Assembly (NCBI GenBank): GCA_017518935.1
Contig: JAFWTK010000145.1
Span: 1 to 43,594, forward strand
Reading direction: 5' to 3'
DNA: 43,594 nt
Origin: Prevotella sp.
Lineage (GTDB): Bacteria; Bacteroidota; Bacteroidia; Bacteroidales; Bacteroidaceae
Shown here: in pieces, positions 24,741-32,546 of the stretch
How positions within the stretch are numbered: position 1 is the first letter of the stretch
Layout: every line of letters starts with the position of its first letter
Position numbers and translations under genes: made by a program
The notes under the pieces: model-generated
The model's database searches: none
What the model was told of the DNA's origin: nothing
Seen by the model: the letters and a program-made list of their open reading frames with translations, nothing else

Positions 24741-25577
24741 TCATTTCTTAGCGATGAATCCTTTAGCCTTCAGCCAATGAACCATCATACTACTCCATGT
24801 CTCAGTCGTGGTATTGCCAGTTTGCGGCATCAGTTCGTAGGGGCCATTGCCGTCGCCATATATGTGCATTTCTGCATTAGCCCCTGCCTTCTTCCACTCC
24901 ATGAATAGGGCGACAAGACCCGCAGCAACATTGGGATGGTCGGCACGGGTCATAATCAGCAAGGGAGGCGCATCCTGTGTAACGGTGACGGGCATCAGCG
25001 AGGGACCGAAGTTGGTGCAGAGAAAGTCTGGACGCTCCATGCTGTCAACAGACATTGTGGCAGCAATAGCCACACCGCCACCTGCCGAAAAGCCTAGGAA
25101 GCCTATCTTCTCCTTGCTAATGTGCCACTCGTCGGCATGTTCTCTCACCATACGGATAGCTGCCTTGGCATCCTGTGCGGCCAGCCGGATAATAGAGTCA
25201 CCGCTGGCATAATGCATCGGGTTGGCATCGGCATGTGGAAATGCTTCAGGATGTGTTACGTCCACCATCTGCGGCATCTTCATGCCCTGTGGCACCTGCT
25301 CCTTATTCAAATGGTAGCGCAGTCCGATGGCGGCAATACCGTGTTCGTTTAGGAATGAGGCCATCTTCACCACATCACTCTCCCACGACAGCCATCGCAT
25401 GGCACCGCCTGGACAGAGTACGACGGCACAACCGTTGGGTTTGTTAGGCAGATATACCTCAATCATCGGTCTTTGCTGCTCGTCATCCGACGCTCCCGCC
25501 GTTGGCAGAAAATACTGCTTTTGTGCCCATGCAACCAGAGGCAGGAAAAGCATACAGAGTAAAACAAGTCTTTTCAT
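24741..25577 (-). CDS. Exported alpha/beta-hydrolase, esterase-like, lacking the usual catalytic histidine
   Basis: This 278-residue protein has a signal peptide (MKRLVLLCMLFLPLVAWAQ) and an esterase-type alpha/beta fold. VVLCPGGAMRWLSWESD corresponds to the oxyanion region and GFLGFSAGGGVA carries the nucleophile S164. D213 in MTRADHPN fits the acid. The last catalytic residue in relatives is the histidine of a GGHGF-type motif; here the region reads HIYGDGNGPYELM (238-250), with asparagine at that place. It resembles acetyl-xylan or feruloyl esterase-like proteins found with hemicellulose genes. It may be inactive, or may use another histidine. The predicted leader is long (121 bases from the nearest box). 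Confidence 0.7.
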   Translation of the reverse strand: MKRLVLLCMLFLPLVAWAQKQYFLPTAGASDDEQQRPMIEVYLPNKPNGCAVVLCPGGAMRWLSWESDVVKMASFLNEHGIAAIGLRYHLNKEQVPQGMKMPQMVDVTHPEAFPHADANPMHYASGDSIIRLAAQDAKAAIRMVREHADEWHISKEKIGFLGFSAGGGVAIAATMSVDSMERPDFLCTNFGPSLMPVTVTQDAPPLLIMTRADHPNVAAGLVALFMEWKKAGANAEMHIYGDGNGPYELMPQTGNTTTETWSSMMVHWLKAKGFIAKK

Positions 25578-25698
25578 ATCCTTATAAACTATTATCGATA
25601 ATTATGACCTTATTATGTTACCACGGAAATGATTATTTCTAAGTCATTGTTCAGTTTCATTGTTGTTCTTATTTCATAATTAATCACAAAACTTGGGG

Positions 25699-25736
25699 CA
25701 AATATAATAATATTTCTCCGCTATTTCGTATATTTG
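25699..25736. promoter_or_regulatory. Divergent TATATTTG boxes for the esterase and flavodoxin genes
   Basis: TATATTTG on the minus strand at 25706-25699 faces left and TATATTTG on the plus strand at 25729-25736 faces right, 22 bases apart. The plus box is 44 bases before the ATG at 25781. The minus box is 121 bases before the esterase start; positions 25578-25698 between them hold no gene that I can see. Confidence 0.5.
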
Positions 25737-25780
25737 CACCAAGATTTAAGAAGTTTTTTGAATATAAAATAACTAGGCTT

Positions 25781-26509
25781 ATGGACAGAAGAGATTTTAT
25801 CAAGAAAGCAACGATGGCGGCTGCGGGTGTAGCAGTCGTTTCTCCCGTGTCGGCAATGATCCATTCAACAGAAGCGCATAAAAATCTAAAGGTTCTATTG
25901 GTGAACGGCAGTCCACGAACCGACGGCAACACGTTCTGCTGTCTGAAAGAGATTGAGGCAACATTACAGAAACACGGTGTAGAGTCAGAGATTGTTCAGA
26001 TTGGCCGCAAGCCTGTCCGCATGTGTATCAACTGCGGCGGTTGCCATCAAAATGGTACTAAGGGATGCGTGTTCGATGACGATATGTGTGCCGTCATCAC
26101 AGAGAAGATGGCGACGGCTGATGCGCTCATCGTTGGCACTCCTGTCTATTACGGCCAACCGAGCGGTGGTATCCTCTCACTGATGCAGCGGCTGTTCTTC
26201 TCAGTGGGCCATCTAGTACAAAACAAACCTGCTGCGGCTTTGGCAGTTTGCCGACGCGGCGGTGCAACGGCCACACTCCAGACGATGAACATGATGTTCG
26301 AGATGATGAACATGCCCGTGGTGACTTCCCAGTATTGGAACATCGCATACGGAGCAAGCAAGGGTGAAGTGAAACTCGACACCGAAGGCATGCAGACCAT
26401 GCGCACCCTGGCCACCAACATGGCATTTCTGCTACACAAAATCCATGCCGAAGGCGATCCTGCCCCCCAACGCGACGAGCGCCCTGCATTTATGAACTTT
26501 GTCAGGTGA
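25781..26509 (+). CDS. Tat-exported flavodoxin-fold FMN reductase-like protein
   Basis: This 242-residue protein starts MDRRDFIKKATMAAAGVAVVSPVSA, a twin-arginine signal peptide, so it is probably exported folded with its flavin. The mature part is a flavodoxin-like fold of the NADPH-dependent FMN reductase type: KVLLVNGSPRTDGNTFCCL binds the FMN phosphate, INCGGCHQ carries a CxxC-like pair found in iron-sulfur flavoproteins and relatives, and DALIVGTPVYYGQPSG completes the flavin site. Electron donor and substrate are unknown. A periplasmic member of this family is less common than cytoplasmic ones. It is transcribed divergently from the esterase and converges on the seven-gene cluster. Confidence 0.8.
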   Translation: MDRRDFIKKATMAAAGVAVVSPVSAMIHSTEAHKNLKVLLVNGSPRTDGNTFCCLKEIEATLQKHGVESEIVQIGRKPVRMCINCGGCHQNGTKGCVFDDDMCAVITEKMATADALIVGTPVYYGQPSGGILSLMQRLFFSVGHLVQNKPAAALAVCRRGGATATLQTMNMMFEMMNMPVVTSQYWNIAYGASKGEVKLDTEGMQTMRTLATNMAFLLHKIHAEGDPAPQRDERPAFMNFVR

Positions 26510-26514
26510 AGATT

Positions 26515-26592
26515 ATGAAGAAGCAGTCGTATTATTGGCAGTGAGCCTGATGGCGGCTCTTGTCTGCAGCAAAATGACTCTACCCGCCACGA
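26515..26592 (+). pseudogene. Relic of a gene start encoding a signal peptide
   Basis: The ATG at 26515 opens only nine codons before a stop. Adding one A in the run after codon 2 would instead give MKKAVVLLAVSLMAALVCSK, a textbook export signal with a C-terminal cysteine. The sequence then runs directly into the end of the convergent metallo-hydrolase gene, so the rest of the original gene is gone. It fills the whole gap between the flavodoxin-like gene and the cluster. Confidence 0.5.
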
Positions 26593-27435
26593 TTATTTCA
26601 TTCCGGAACGGCTGCTGAAATTGATACGTACGCCCTTGTCGTCTACCATCATATCCATGCCGCCGCTGTTGCCGTTGCTGGCGGTCGGTTTACGTTCACC
26701 GTCCAGTATCTCGCGGCACATATTCTTAATGTCGGTGACACGCTGGAGCGTCTCCAGATTGTCACCGCTATAATGGCCGGGGAAGAGGAAGCGGATATCG
26801 TTCTTCTTCATATAGCGCTCAATCCTCTCGGCTGTATACATCTCGGTGGAAAGGTTGGTGAACACCAGCAGGTTGGTCGAGCCAAAGGCATCGCCGCTGA
26901 AGCCATAATGCTTTGCCTTGTCGAAGAACGTGGTGCTTCCGGCTGTATGACCAGGCGTAAAGAGGACCTCTATCTCACGGCCGCCAAGGTCTATCACTTC
27001 ACCGTCGTTGAAATACTTGATCTGCCCCGTGTAGTTACGCATATTGTTCGGAACGATGGGCATGTCGCCGGCATTCAGATAGACCTCGGGGAAAGGCCCT
27101 ACCCCGCCCACATGGTCGCCATGGGCATGGGTGGCTATCATAGTGACGGGTTTGGAAGTGATCTTTGCCACAATTTTGTCCAACCCGGGTATGCGTGTCC
27201 CTGCATCAATCAGGAGTGCGCGGTCATTACCCTCAACGAGGTAGAGAGACTCATTATAAACCCGGTGTCCGTTCCCTATCCATGTATGCTCGTCGAGTTG
27301 GCGGAACACTACCTCATCATCCTGATAAACCACTTTGCCGCGAAGGTCACGGCTGTTAATCTCTGTTCCCTGTGCCCCAACCATAATGGGCATCAGACTA
27401 AACAGCATGGCTGCAATAATCATATTAGTTTTCAT
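26593..27435 (-). CDS. Exported metallo-beta-lactamase-fold hydrolase
   Basis: This 280-residue protein has a signal peptide (MKTNMIIAAMLFSLMPIMVGAQ) and the metal site of the MBL superfamily: THAHGDHVGG, the later histidine in FTPGHTAGSTTF, the aspartate in SGDAFGS and the final histidine in FPGHYSG. It resembles the glyoxalase II/lactonase-like members that are not antibiotic beta-lactamases. The C-terminal 35 residues are glycine- and serine-rich. It is the last gene of the leftward cluster, 22 bases after the isomerase-like gene. A lactonase or thioesterase role is possible but not shown. Confidence 0.85.
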   Translation of the reverse strand: MKTNMIIAAMLFSLMPIMVGAQGTEINSRDLRGKVVYQDDEVVFRQLDEHTWIGNGHRVYNESLYLVEGNDRALLIDAGTRIPGLDKIVAKITSKPVTMIATHAHGDHVGGVGPFPEVYLNAGDMPIVPNNMRNYTGQIKYFNDGEVIDLGGREIEVLFTPGHTAGSTTFFDKAKHYGFSGDAFGSTNLLVFTNLSTEMYTAERIERYMKKNDIRFLFPGHYSGDNLETLQRVTDIKNMCREILDGERKPTASNGNSGGMDMMVDDKGVRINFSSRSGMK

Positions 27436-27457
27436 GTTCGTAAATGTTTGTTGTTAA

Positions 27458-28282
27458 TTACTGATTGGACAATCTGTGCCTGACATACTGCACACTCGCC
27501 ACATACTCCTCGTCGGTAGTCCGGTGCTCAATAATCATGGGCATGCGAGCGTTCTCGGCGGTAGCCAGTTGGGCATAGAGTCTGATATCCAGCGTGCCAT
27601 CGCCACAGGTGCACTCCTCGAGTTGGAAAGTGTATTCGGGTCTGAGCCTGATGTCCTTCAAATGGCAACTCACGATGGTGCCGTGGAGTTTCTCGAAACA
27701 CTCGCAGAGGAACTCGTCGTTGAAGAAATACCTGCGAGGAGAGGTAATCATGTTTACCACATCGAGGTGGGTACCGAACTCCGCACGATCCACATCCTCT
27801 ATCAGATGCAGATACTCGTCGGGACTGCTGGGTATCATCCACGGCATCGATTCGATGCAGAACTTGGTATGCTGAGGACGGGCGGTGTCGATAACCATAC
27901 GAACCATCCTGACAGCCATATCCCACAGTTCGCGACTGAAATTGTCACGATAGCCACCGTCCCAGCGCGGGCCGTAGGGCGTGCCTACCACATTGACGCA
28001 GCAGGCTGCACCGATAGCGTCGGCCATACGGAGTTGACGCACGGCATAGTTTATCCATTTCTTGCGCTCATCGGGGTCAGCGGCTAGCGTGTTGCGCCAT
28101 ACGCCAACTTCGGCGATAGTGAGTCCTGCCTCGTCGGCAGCCTGCTTATAGGCCATGATAACTTCCGTATCCTCATCACAGGTGACAGGGAAATTGACAG
28201 TCTGCAATCCGAAGGCTTTGTGCTTGGCAGCCCACTCCTTGGGCGAGCCGTGCTTCAATGATGATGAAATGCCTAAGTACAT
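27458..28282 (-). CDS. Sugar phosphate isomerase/epimerase-like TIM-barrel protein
   Basis: This 274-residue cytoplasmic protein has the xylose-isomerase-like TIM barrel, with segments such as IAEVGVWRNTLAADPDERKKWINYAVRQLRMADAIGA, KFCIESMPWMIPSS with a metal-ligand glutamate, FGTHLDVVNMITSPRRYF and VSCHLKDIRL with the metal-binding histidine. The final IIEHR carries another acid. Members include sugar-acid and hydroxypyruvate isomerases, inositol enzymes and AP endonucleases, and the substrate here is not evident. Its start shares one base with the stop of the FMN enzyme gene upstream (TGATG), so the two are translationally coupled. Confidence 0.8.
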   Translation of the reverse strand: MYLGISSSLKHGSPKEWAAKHKAFGLQTVNFPVTCDEDTEVIMAYKQAADEAGLTIAEVGVWRNTLAADPDERKKWINYAVRQLRMADAIGAACCVNVVGTPYGPRWDGGYRDNFSRELWDMAVRMVRMVIDTARPQHTKFCIESMPWMIPSSPDEYLHLIEDVDRAEFGTHLDVVNMITSPRRYFFNDEFLCECFEKLHGTIVSCHLKDIRLRPEYTFQLEECTCGDGTLDIRLYAQLATAENARMPMIIEHRTTDEEYVASVQYVRHRLSNQ

Positions 28283-29166
28283 CAGAATGCCCTCCTATGA
28301 ATGATAGTTGAATCCATCTTATCCAACGTACTGATGCCAGTACGTGCCATCACGCCAGCCAGTTCTGCCGTCATCTCATTGATGCGTCCTGCTACAGCAT
28401 CTGCCCCGCTCTTAAGTAACGGCATTAGGTGACGACCTACTGATACGGCCTTGGCACCGAGGGCGAGGCATTTGTAGGCATCCATGCCGCTCTCGATGCC
28501 ACAATCTACGAATACAGGTACGCTGCCGCCTGTCGCGGAAAGAATCTCGGGTAGTGCCATCAGTGGCGGCACGGCATACTGAACCATGCCGTGATGGTGG
28601 GACACTACCAACCCTGCGCAGCCTGCCTTCAGGCACTTCTCGGCATCGTGCGGGCTGAGCACACCCTTCACGATGAAAGGTACTCCGGCCGCCTCCACGA
28701 AATCTTTCAGTTCCTTGGTCGATTTGGCTTTCATGGGCAGGCCAAAAATATTATCGTAACCACCCTCTGAATTGAAGGCATGGTCGATGTCCATACCCAC
28801 TGCAAGACAGCCCACCTTGACGGCATGCTCAATCTTGCGTAGCACCTCACGGTTGTCGGCGTGGGGTTTGATGATCTTGATAGTCCGGGCACCGGTGGCC
28901 ACGACATCCTCCAGTTCCTCGTCACCGCCCATGCCCACCCAATGCACGGCTCCACTCTGGGCAGCCGCCTGGGCATAGATGGTCATACCGTTCTGTGCCG
29001 TATTATGCAGGTGTGACAGGGCAGCCGTCATAATCGGCGTGCGAAAAGACTCCCCGAACAGCGTCATCTCAGTTGTAGGGAGGACAGCGTCCAGATATCG
29101 GGTCTCAATCAAGAGAGAGTCGAAAAAATCTCTCGTAATCTTGTCGGAATTAGATGTCAGTTGCAT
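28282..29166 (-). CDS. FMN-dependent alpha-hydroxyacid oxidase relative with altered active site
   Basis: This is a 294-residue TIM barrel of the FMN-dehydrogenase family, seen in TPIMTAALSHLH, VPFIVKGVL, VPVFVDCGIESGMDAYKCLALGAKAVSVGRH and the C-terminal helix. True alpha-hydroxyacid oxidases read SNHGGRQ around the catalytic histidine and substrate-binding arginine. Here the text is SHHHGMVQ (189-196), keeping a histidine but replacing the arginine by M194. The protein is also shorter at the N-terminus, lacking the usual first substrate tyrosine region. It may therefore act on a different substrate. ATG 29166 is preferred to GTG 29175. It overlaps the transporter gene end by 17 bases. Confidence 0.75.
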   Translation of the reverse strand: MQLTSNSDKITRDFFDSLLIETRYLDAVLPTTEMTLFGESFRTPIMTAALSHLHNTAQNGMTIYAQAAAQSGAVHWVGMGGDEELEDVVATGARTIKIIKPHADNREVLRKIEHAVKVGCLAVGMDIDHAFNSEGGYDNIFGLPMKAKSTKELKDFVEAAGVPFIVKGVLSPHDAEKCLKAGCAGLVVSHHHGMVQYAVPPLMALPEILSATGGSVPVFVDCGIESGMDAYKCLALGAKAVSVGRHLMPLLKSGADAVAGRINEMTAELAGVMARTGISTLDKMDSTIIHRRAF

Positions 29167-30598
29167 ATTTTTCACTTTTCACTATATTTGTTACTGCTGC
29201 GTTTAGTTCATCCATCTTATCGTCAGAAAGTTCATACTTGCCAATTACGAAAATAGCTAACACGAACAGGACGGCCGGAATCAGAGTGACGAGCCAGAGG
29301 ATGCCTTGTTCGGCCAACGGAGCCTGCACCGGTTCTCCCGCCTTGAAGCCCACCCAGGCCAGCACCAGTCCAGGGATGACGCCGCCAAGTGCCATGCCGG
29401 CTTTCATGAAGATGCAGATGAGCGCATTCACGATGCCTGACACACGATGGCCTGAGGCATACTCGCTGTAGGTAACTACCTCGGGCACGAGTGCCCACAT
29501 ATAGCCGGTAGCCACCACCACGCCCGTACTCTTCACGAACTGCACTACGTAAATTAATATGGTGATGGATTTGAGGCTCTCAACGGATATGATGAGATAC
29601 ATCAACAACATAGCCGCGATGGAGATACCGAGGAATAATCGGAACATACCGTTCTTGCCAATCCTGCGCTTGATGGCTGGTACCATCGGCATGAAGATAA
29701 ATGCCGGAATCGTACCGAGCCACATAAACACTGTCGTCATTAACGGCGTGGCATGCATGTTGAAGGTCATGAAATACGAGTCGGCAGCATTGCTGATGCT
29801 CATGGTGGTGAAGGCGATGATGAAGAAGAATGACAACACGCGGAGTGGACGATTACGAACCAGTTCCATCCAGAGGTCGCTCACCTTGACCTGCGCACTC
29901 TCGCTCTTGTCCATCACAATGCGCTCCTTACTCTCAAAGAAGGTGACGAGGAGCAGCACCAGTCCCGTCAGCGCGAAAATGCTCATGGTGATAAACCACG
30001 CCCCTCCTGCCTCGGGAGTATTATAAACCGCCTCCATCTCACCCGTCTGCGGGTTCAGCACCTTGGGCGCGAAGAGGACGATTACTAACGGCAAGGTCTT
30101 GATGATAAGTCCCGCCAGATTGGCCATCACCATGCGCACACTGGTCAGAACAGTTATTTCGTCGGTATCGCGGGTGAGTGAAGAGCCGAGTGCCGCATAG
30201 GGTACATTGACGAACGTGAAACTCATGCTCATTCCCACGTAGGTGATATAGGCGTAGAGCAACGAACCGCTGAACCCGTTCCAGAAGCAGAGCGTGGCAA
30301 AGATCGCCAATAGCACAGCACCCAAGATCAGCCACGAGCGATACTTCCCCCAGCGGGGATGCGACTTATCGACTATCGCCCCCACCATCGGATCCCATAT
30401 CACATCGATAATACGGACGACAAGGAACATCACGGCCACTACGGCAGAGTCGAGTCCATATACGTTATTATAATAAAAAAGTAGCCAGATGCTGACAGTC
30501 TGGTAAATCAGGTTCTGCGCCAGGTCGCCCGAGCAGAACCCAATGCGTTCACGCCACGAAAGTTTGTAACACCCGTTGACTATAATAGTATTATCCAT
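29150..30598 (-). CDS. GPH-family sugar:cation symporter
   Basis: This 482-residue inner-membrane protein has twelve hydrophobic segments and the glycoside-pentoside-hexuronide (melibiose carrier-like) signature: the start LSWRERIGFCSGDLAQNLIYQ, then RIIDVIWDPMVGAIVDKSHPRWGKYRSW between helices 2 and 3, and FTFVNVPYAALGSSLTRD. Members import oligosaccharides or glycosides with sodium or protons. It sits between the carboxylesterase and FMN enzyme genes with minimal spacing, so it probably imports the substrate for this cluster. The substrate cannot be read from sequence. Confidence 0.88.
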   Translation of the reverse strand: MDNTIIVNGCYKLSWRERIGFCSGDLAQNLIYQTVSIWLLFYYNNVYGLDSAVVAVMFLVVRIIDVIWDPMVGAIVDKSHPRWGKYRSWLILGAVLLAIFATLCFWNGFSGSLLYAYITYVGMSMSFTFVNVPYAALGSSLTRDTDEITVLTSVRMVMANLAGLIIKTLPLVIVLFAPKVLNPQTGEMEAVYNTPEAGGAWFITMSIFALTGLVLLLVTFFESKERIVMDKSESAQVKVSDLWMELVRNRPLRVLSFFFIIAFTTMSISNAADSYFMTFNMHATPLMTTVFMWLGTIPAFIFMPMVPAIKRRIGKNGMFRLFLGISIAAMLLMYLIISVESLKSITILIYVVQFVKSTGVVVATGYMWALVPEVVTYSEYASGHRVSGIVNALICIFMKAGMALGGVIPGLVLAWVGFKAGEPVQAPLAEQGILWLVTLIPAVLFVLAIFVIGKYELSDDKMDELNAAVTNIVKSEKYATDI

Positions 30599-30601
30599 GT
30601 T

Positions 30602-31408
30602 CTATCTCTTTTCCGTCAGACGTTTGATATGGTCTTTCAGAATCTTGTAGGCAGGGAACGGCATAGCACCGTGGTCGTAACCCTGCATCTCATAGAGCGT
30701 CACATCCTTGTGGCCTACGAGTTTCAGCATGCGCCAGAAATAGGCCTGCTCCTCGTAGCGCCCATAGAGTTCCAATTCGCGGTCACCGGAGATTATAACA
30801 ATAGGCGGCGCGTCGGGACGGACATATGTGAGTGGGGCGTACTGGTCGATGGTGGCCTGTAAGGGACCGATGCCCTGCTGCTTGCGAATGTTGTAGTGTG
30901 TGACGCACTGTCCGCTGAACGGTACGAGGGCGGCCAACGAGTCAGCATCAACACCGTATTTAGCCAACCAACGCTTGTCGAGTCCGATAATGTTGAGCAA
31001 ATAGCCGCCTGCAGAGTGACCTGCCACGAATATCTTTCGCTTACTACCTCCATATTTCTCGATGTTCTTGTATGTCCAGGCCACGGCAGCCGCAGCATCA
31101 TCAAGGATATCATCAATGGGAGCCTTTGGCAGCAGACGATAGTTGGCCGCCACGATTACGAGTCCGCTGTTCTTAAGTTGCTGGTCGATATGCTTCTCAC
31201 CGCCCTCGATGCCGCCGCCATGGAACCACACAACCACAGGCGCATCCTGGGTGTTAGTCGAATAATACACATCGAGTTTGCAACGTTCTTTGGCATAGCC
31301 CTCTGTAGCCTCACGATACGGGATATCATTCATTTGATTGTACTGCGCCCTGGCAGTGCCAGCAAAGAGCAGCAAAACAAGGGCGAGAGTTAAACTTTTC
31401 ATATTCAT
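30602..31408 (-). CDS. Exported carboxylesterase-like alpha/beta hydrolase
   Basis: This 268-residue protein has a signal peptide (MNMKSLTLALVLLLFAGTARAQ). The hormone-sensitive-lipase-like oxyanion motif HGGG is at residues 63-66, the nucleophile S132 lies in AGHSAGGYL, an aspartate in IISGDRELELY, and a histidine in MQGYDHGAMPF, so the triad appears complete. It resembles the bifunctional carbohydrate esterase/feruloyl esterase group of gut Bacteroidota. It is three bases upstream of the transporter gene and part of the cluster, suggesting de-esterification before uptake. The ATG at 31402 is an alternative start. Confidence 0.82.
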   Translation of the reverse strand: MNMKSLTLALVLLLFAGTARAQYNQMNDIPYREATEGYAKERCKLDVYYSTNTQDAPVVVWFHGGGIEGGEKHIDQQLKNSGLVIVAANYRLLPKAPIDDILDDAAAAVAWTYKNIEKYGGSKRKIFVAGHSAGGYLLNIIGLDKRWLAKYGVDADSLAALVPFSGQCVTHYNIRKQQGIGPLQATIDQYAPLTYVRPDAPPIVIISGDRELELYGRYEEQAYFWRMLKLVGHKDVTLYEMQGYDHGAMPFPAYKILKDHIKRLTEKR

Positions 31409-31435
31409 CGTTCTCGGCTTTTACTTTATGACTAA

Positions 31436-32500
31436 TTACGACACTGGTAGGATGCGCTCCCACACGAGGTTGAGTTCGCCCTGCAAGTCACCGTTGTCAG
31501 AGGTGATGGCGATGACGGCGTTCTTGTCTGGCACGACGATAATATATTGACCGCGAGCACCATCGGCACGGAAACAGCCGGGCCGACAACGCCACATCTG
31601 ATAGCCGTAACCTTGCATCCAATCACTGGTCTCTTTGGTCAATCCTTTAGCCGCAGCATCCTCCATGCGTGTGCCAGGATTGATGCTCTCCACCTGTTTC
31701 TTCGACATCTCGGCAACCCATTCGGCGGGGATAATCTGTTGGCCGTTCCACTCACCATTCTGAAGCAACAGTTGGCCCATCTTCGCTAAGTCCTCGGTCT
31801 TCAAGTAAAGTCCCCAGCCACCACAGTTGATGCCCTGCGGACTCTCCTCCCACTTAGGCTTATCGATGTGAAGGGGCTGGAAGAGACGGGCATCAAGATA
31901 ATCTACTACCTTCTCACCCGTCACTTGCTGTACGATGGCGGAGAGCATGTAAGTGCCGAGGCTGTTGTAGAGATAGAACGTGCCCGGCTTATGCACCACA
32001 GGGTGAGCAAGGAAAGCCTGTACCCAGTCTATGTCCTGCCCACGCTGTCCTGTCGGTTCTTCATCGTGGCCGCACGACATTGTCAGCAGGTCGCGTACGG
32101 ACATCACTTTCAGATTGTCGCTCACCTCAGCAGGGAGTTTGTCGGGGAAGAAGTCTATCACCTTGTCCGTCAGTGCCATCTTCCCGTCGGCGATGGCAAG
32201 ACCAACTGCGGTAGCGGTAAATGTCTTACTAACGGAGTGTAACACATGCGGCACAGTGTCCACACCCTCGCTCTGCCAACGGCTGTAGATGACACTGCCA
32301 TCTCGTACAATCATCACACTATGGATGTCCATCGAGTCGCTGGCAGCCTGTTCGAAGAAGCCGTCCATGGCCTTGGCCACGCTATCAGGGGTTTCCGCAC
32401 GAGGCAGGTCGATAATCTCTGCCGTTTCCTTCACGTTGTTTTTACATGCCGTCAGTGCCATCAGCACAAGAGCGGCGAAAAAAGTCTTTCTCATTATCAT
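31436..32500 (-). CDS. Serine hydrolase lipoprotein, class C beta-lactamase/PBP-like
   Basis: The protein has 354 residues. The N-terminus (MRKTFFAALVLMALTACKNN from the second ATG) is a lipoprotein signal with lipobox TAC. The S12-type fold shows the SxxK motif in HSVSKTFTATAVG and a YxN-like YNS in TFYLYNSLGTYML. The third motif is not a clear KTG; the region reads ADGARGQYIIVVP. Such proteins often act as esterases or amidases rather than beta-lactamases. Within the cluster it lies 27 bases upstream of the carboxylesterase gene. Confidence 0.82.
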   Translation of the reverse strand: MIMRKTFFAALVLMALTACKNNVKETAEIIDLPRAETPDSVAKAMDGFFEQAASDSMDIHSVMIVRDGSVIYSRWQSEGVDTVPHVLHSVSKTFTATAVGLAIADGKMALTDKVIDFFPDKLPAEVSDNLKVMSVRDLLTMSCGHDEEPTGQRGQDIDWVQAFLAHPVVHKPGTFYLYNSLGTYMLSAIVQQVTGEKVVDYLDARLFQPLHIDKPKWEESPQGINCGGWGLYLKTEDLAKMGQLLLQNGEWNGQQIIPAEWVAEMSKKQVESINPGTRMEDAAAKGLTKETSDWMQGYGYQMWRCRPGCFRADGARGQYIIVVPDKNAVIAITSDNGDLQGELNLVWERILPVS

Positions 32501-32546
32501 GCTGGTTATATCGGATATAATGTATTGAGAATGATAACTCGCATAA

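Noticed and set aside
24617..24908. Short frames between the GH13 gene and the esterase
   Set aside because: They run through the terminator hairpin and into antisense of the esterase; no recognisable protein.
26773..27483. Open frame antisense to the MBL hydrolase gene
   Set aside because: The opposite strand carries the complete metal-binding motifs and a signal peptide; this frame has neither.
31436..32500. Antibiotic-resistance beta-lactamase
   Set aside because: The class C-like fold is a lipoprotein without a clear KTG motif and sits in a catabolic cluster; an esterase-type role is likelier.
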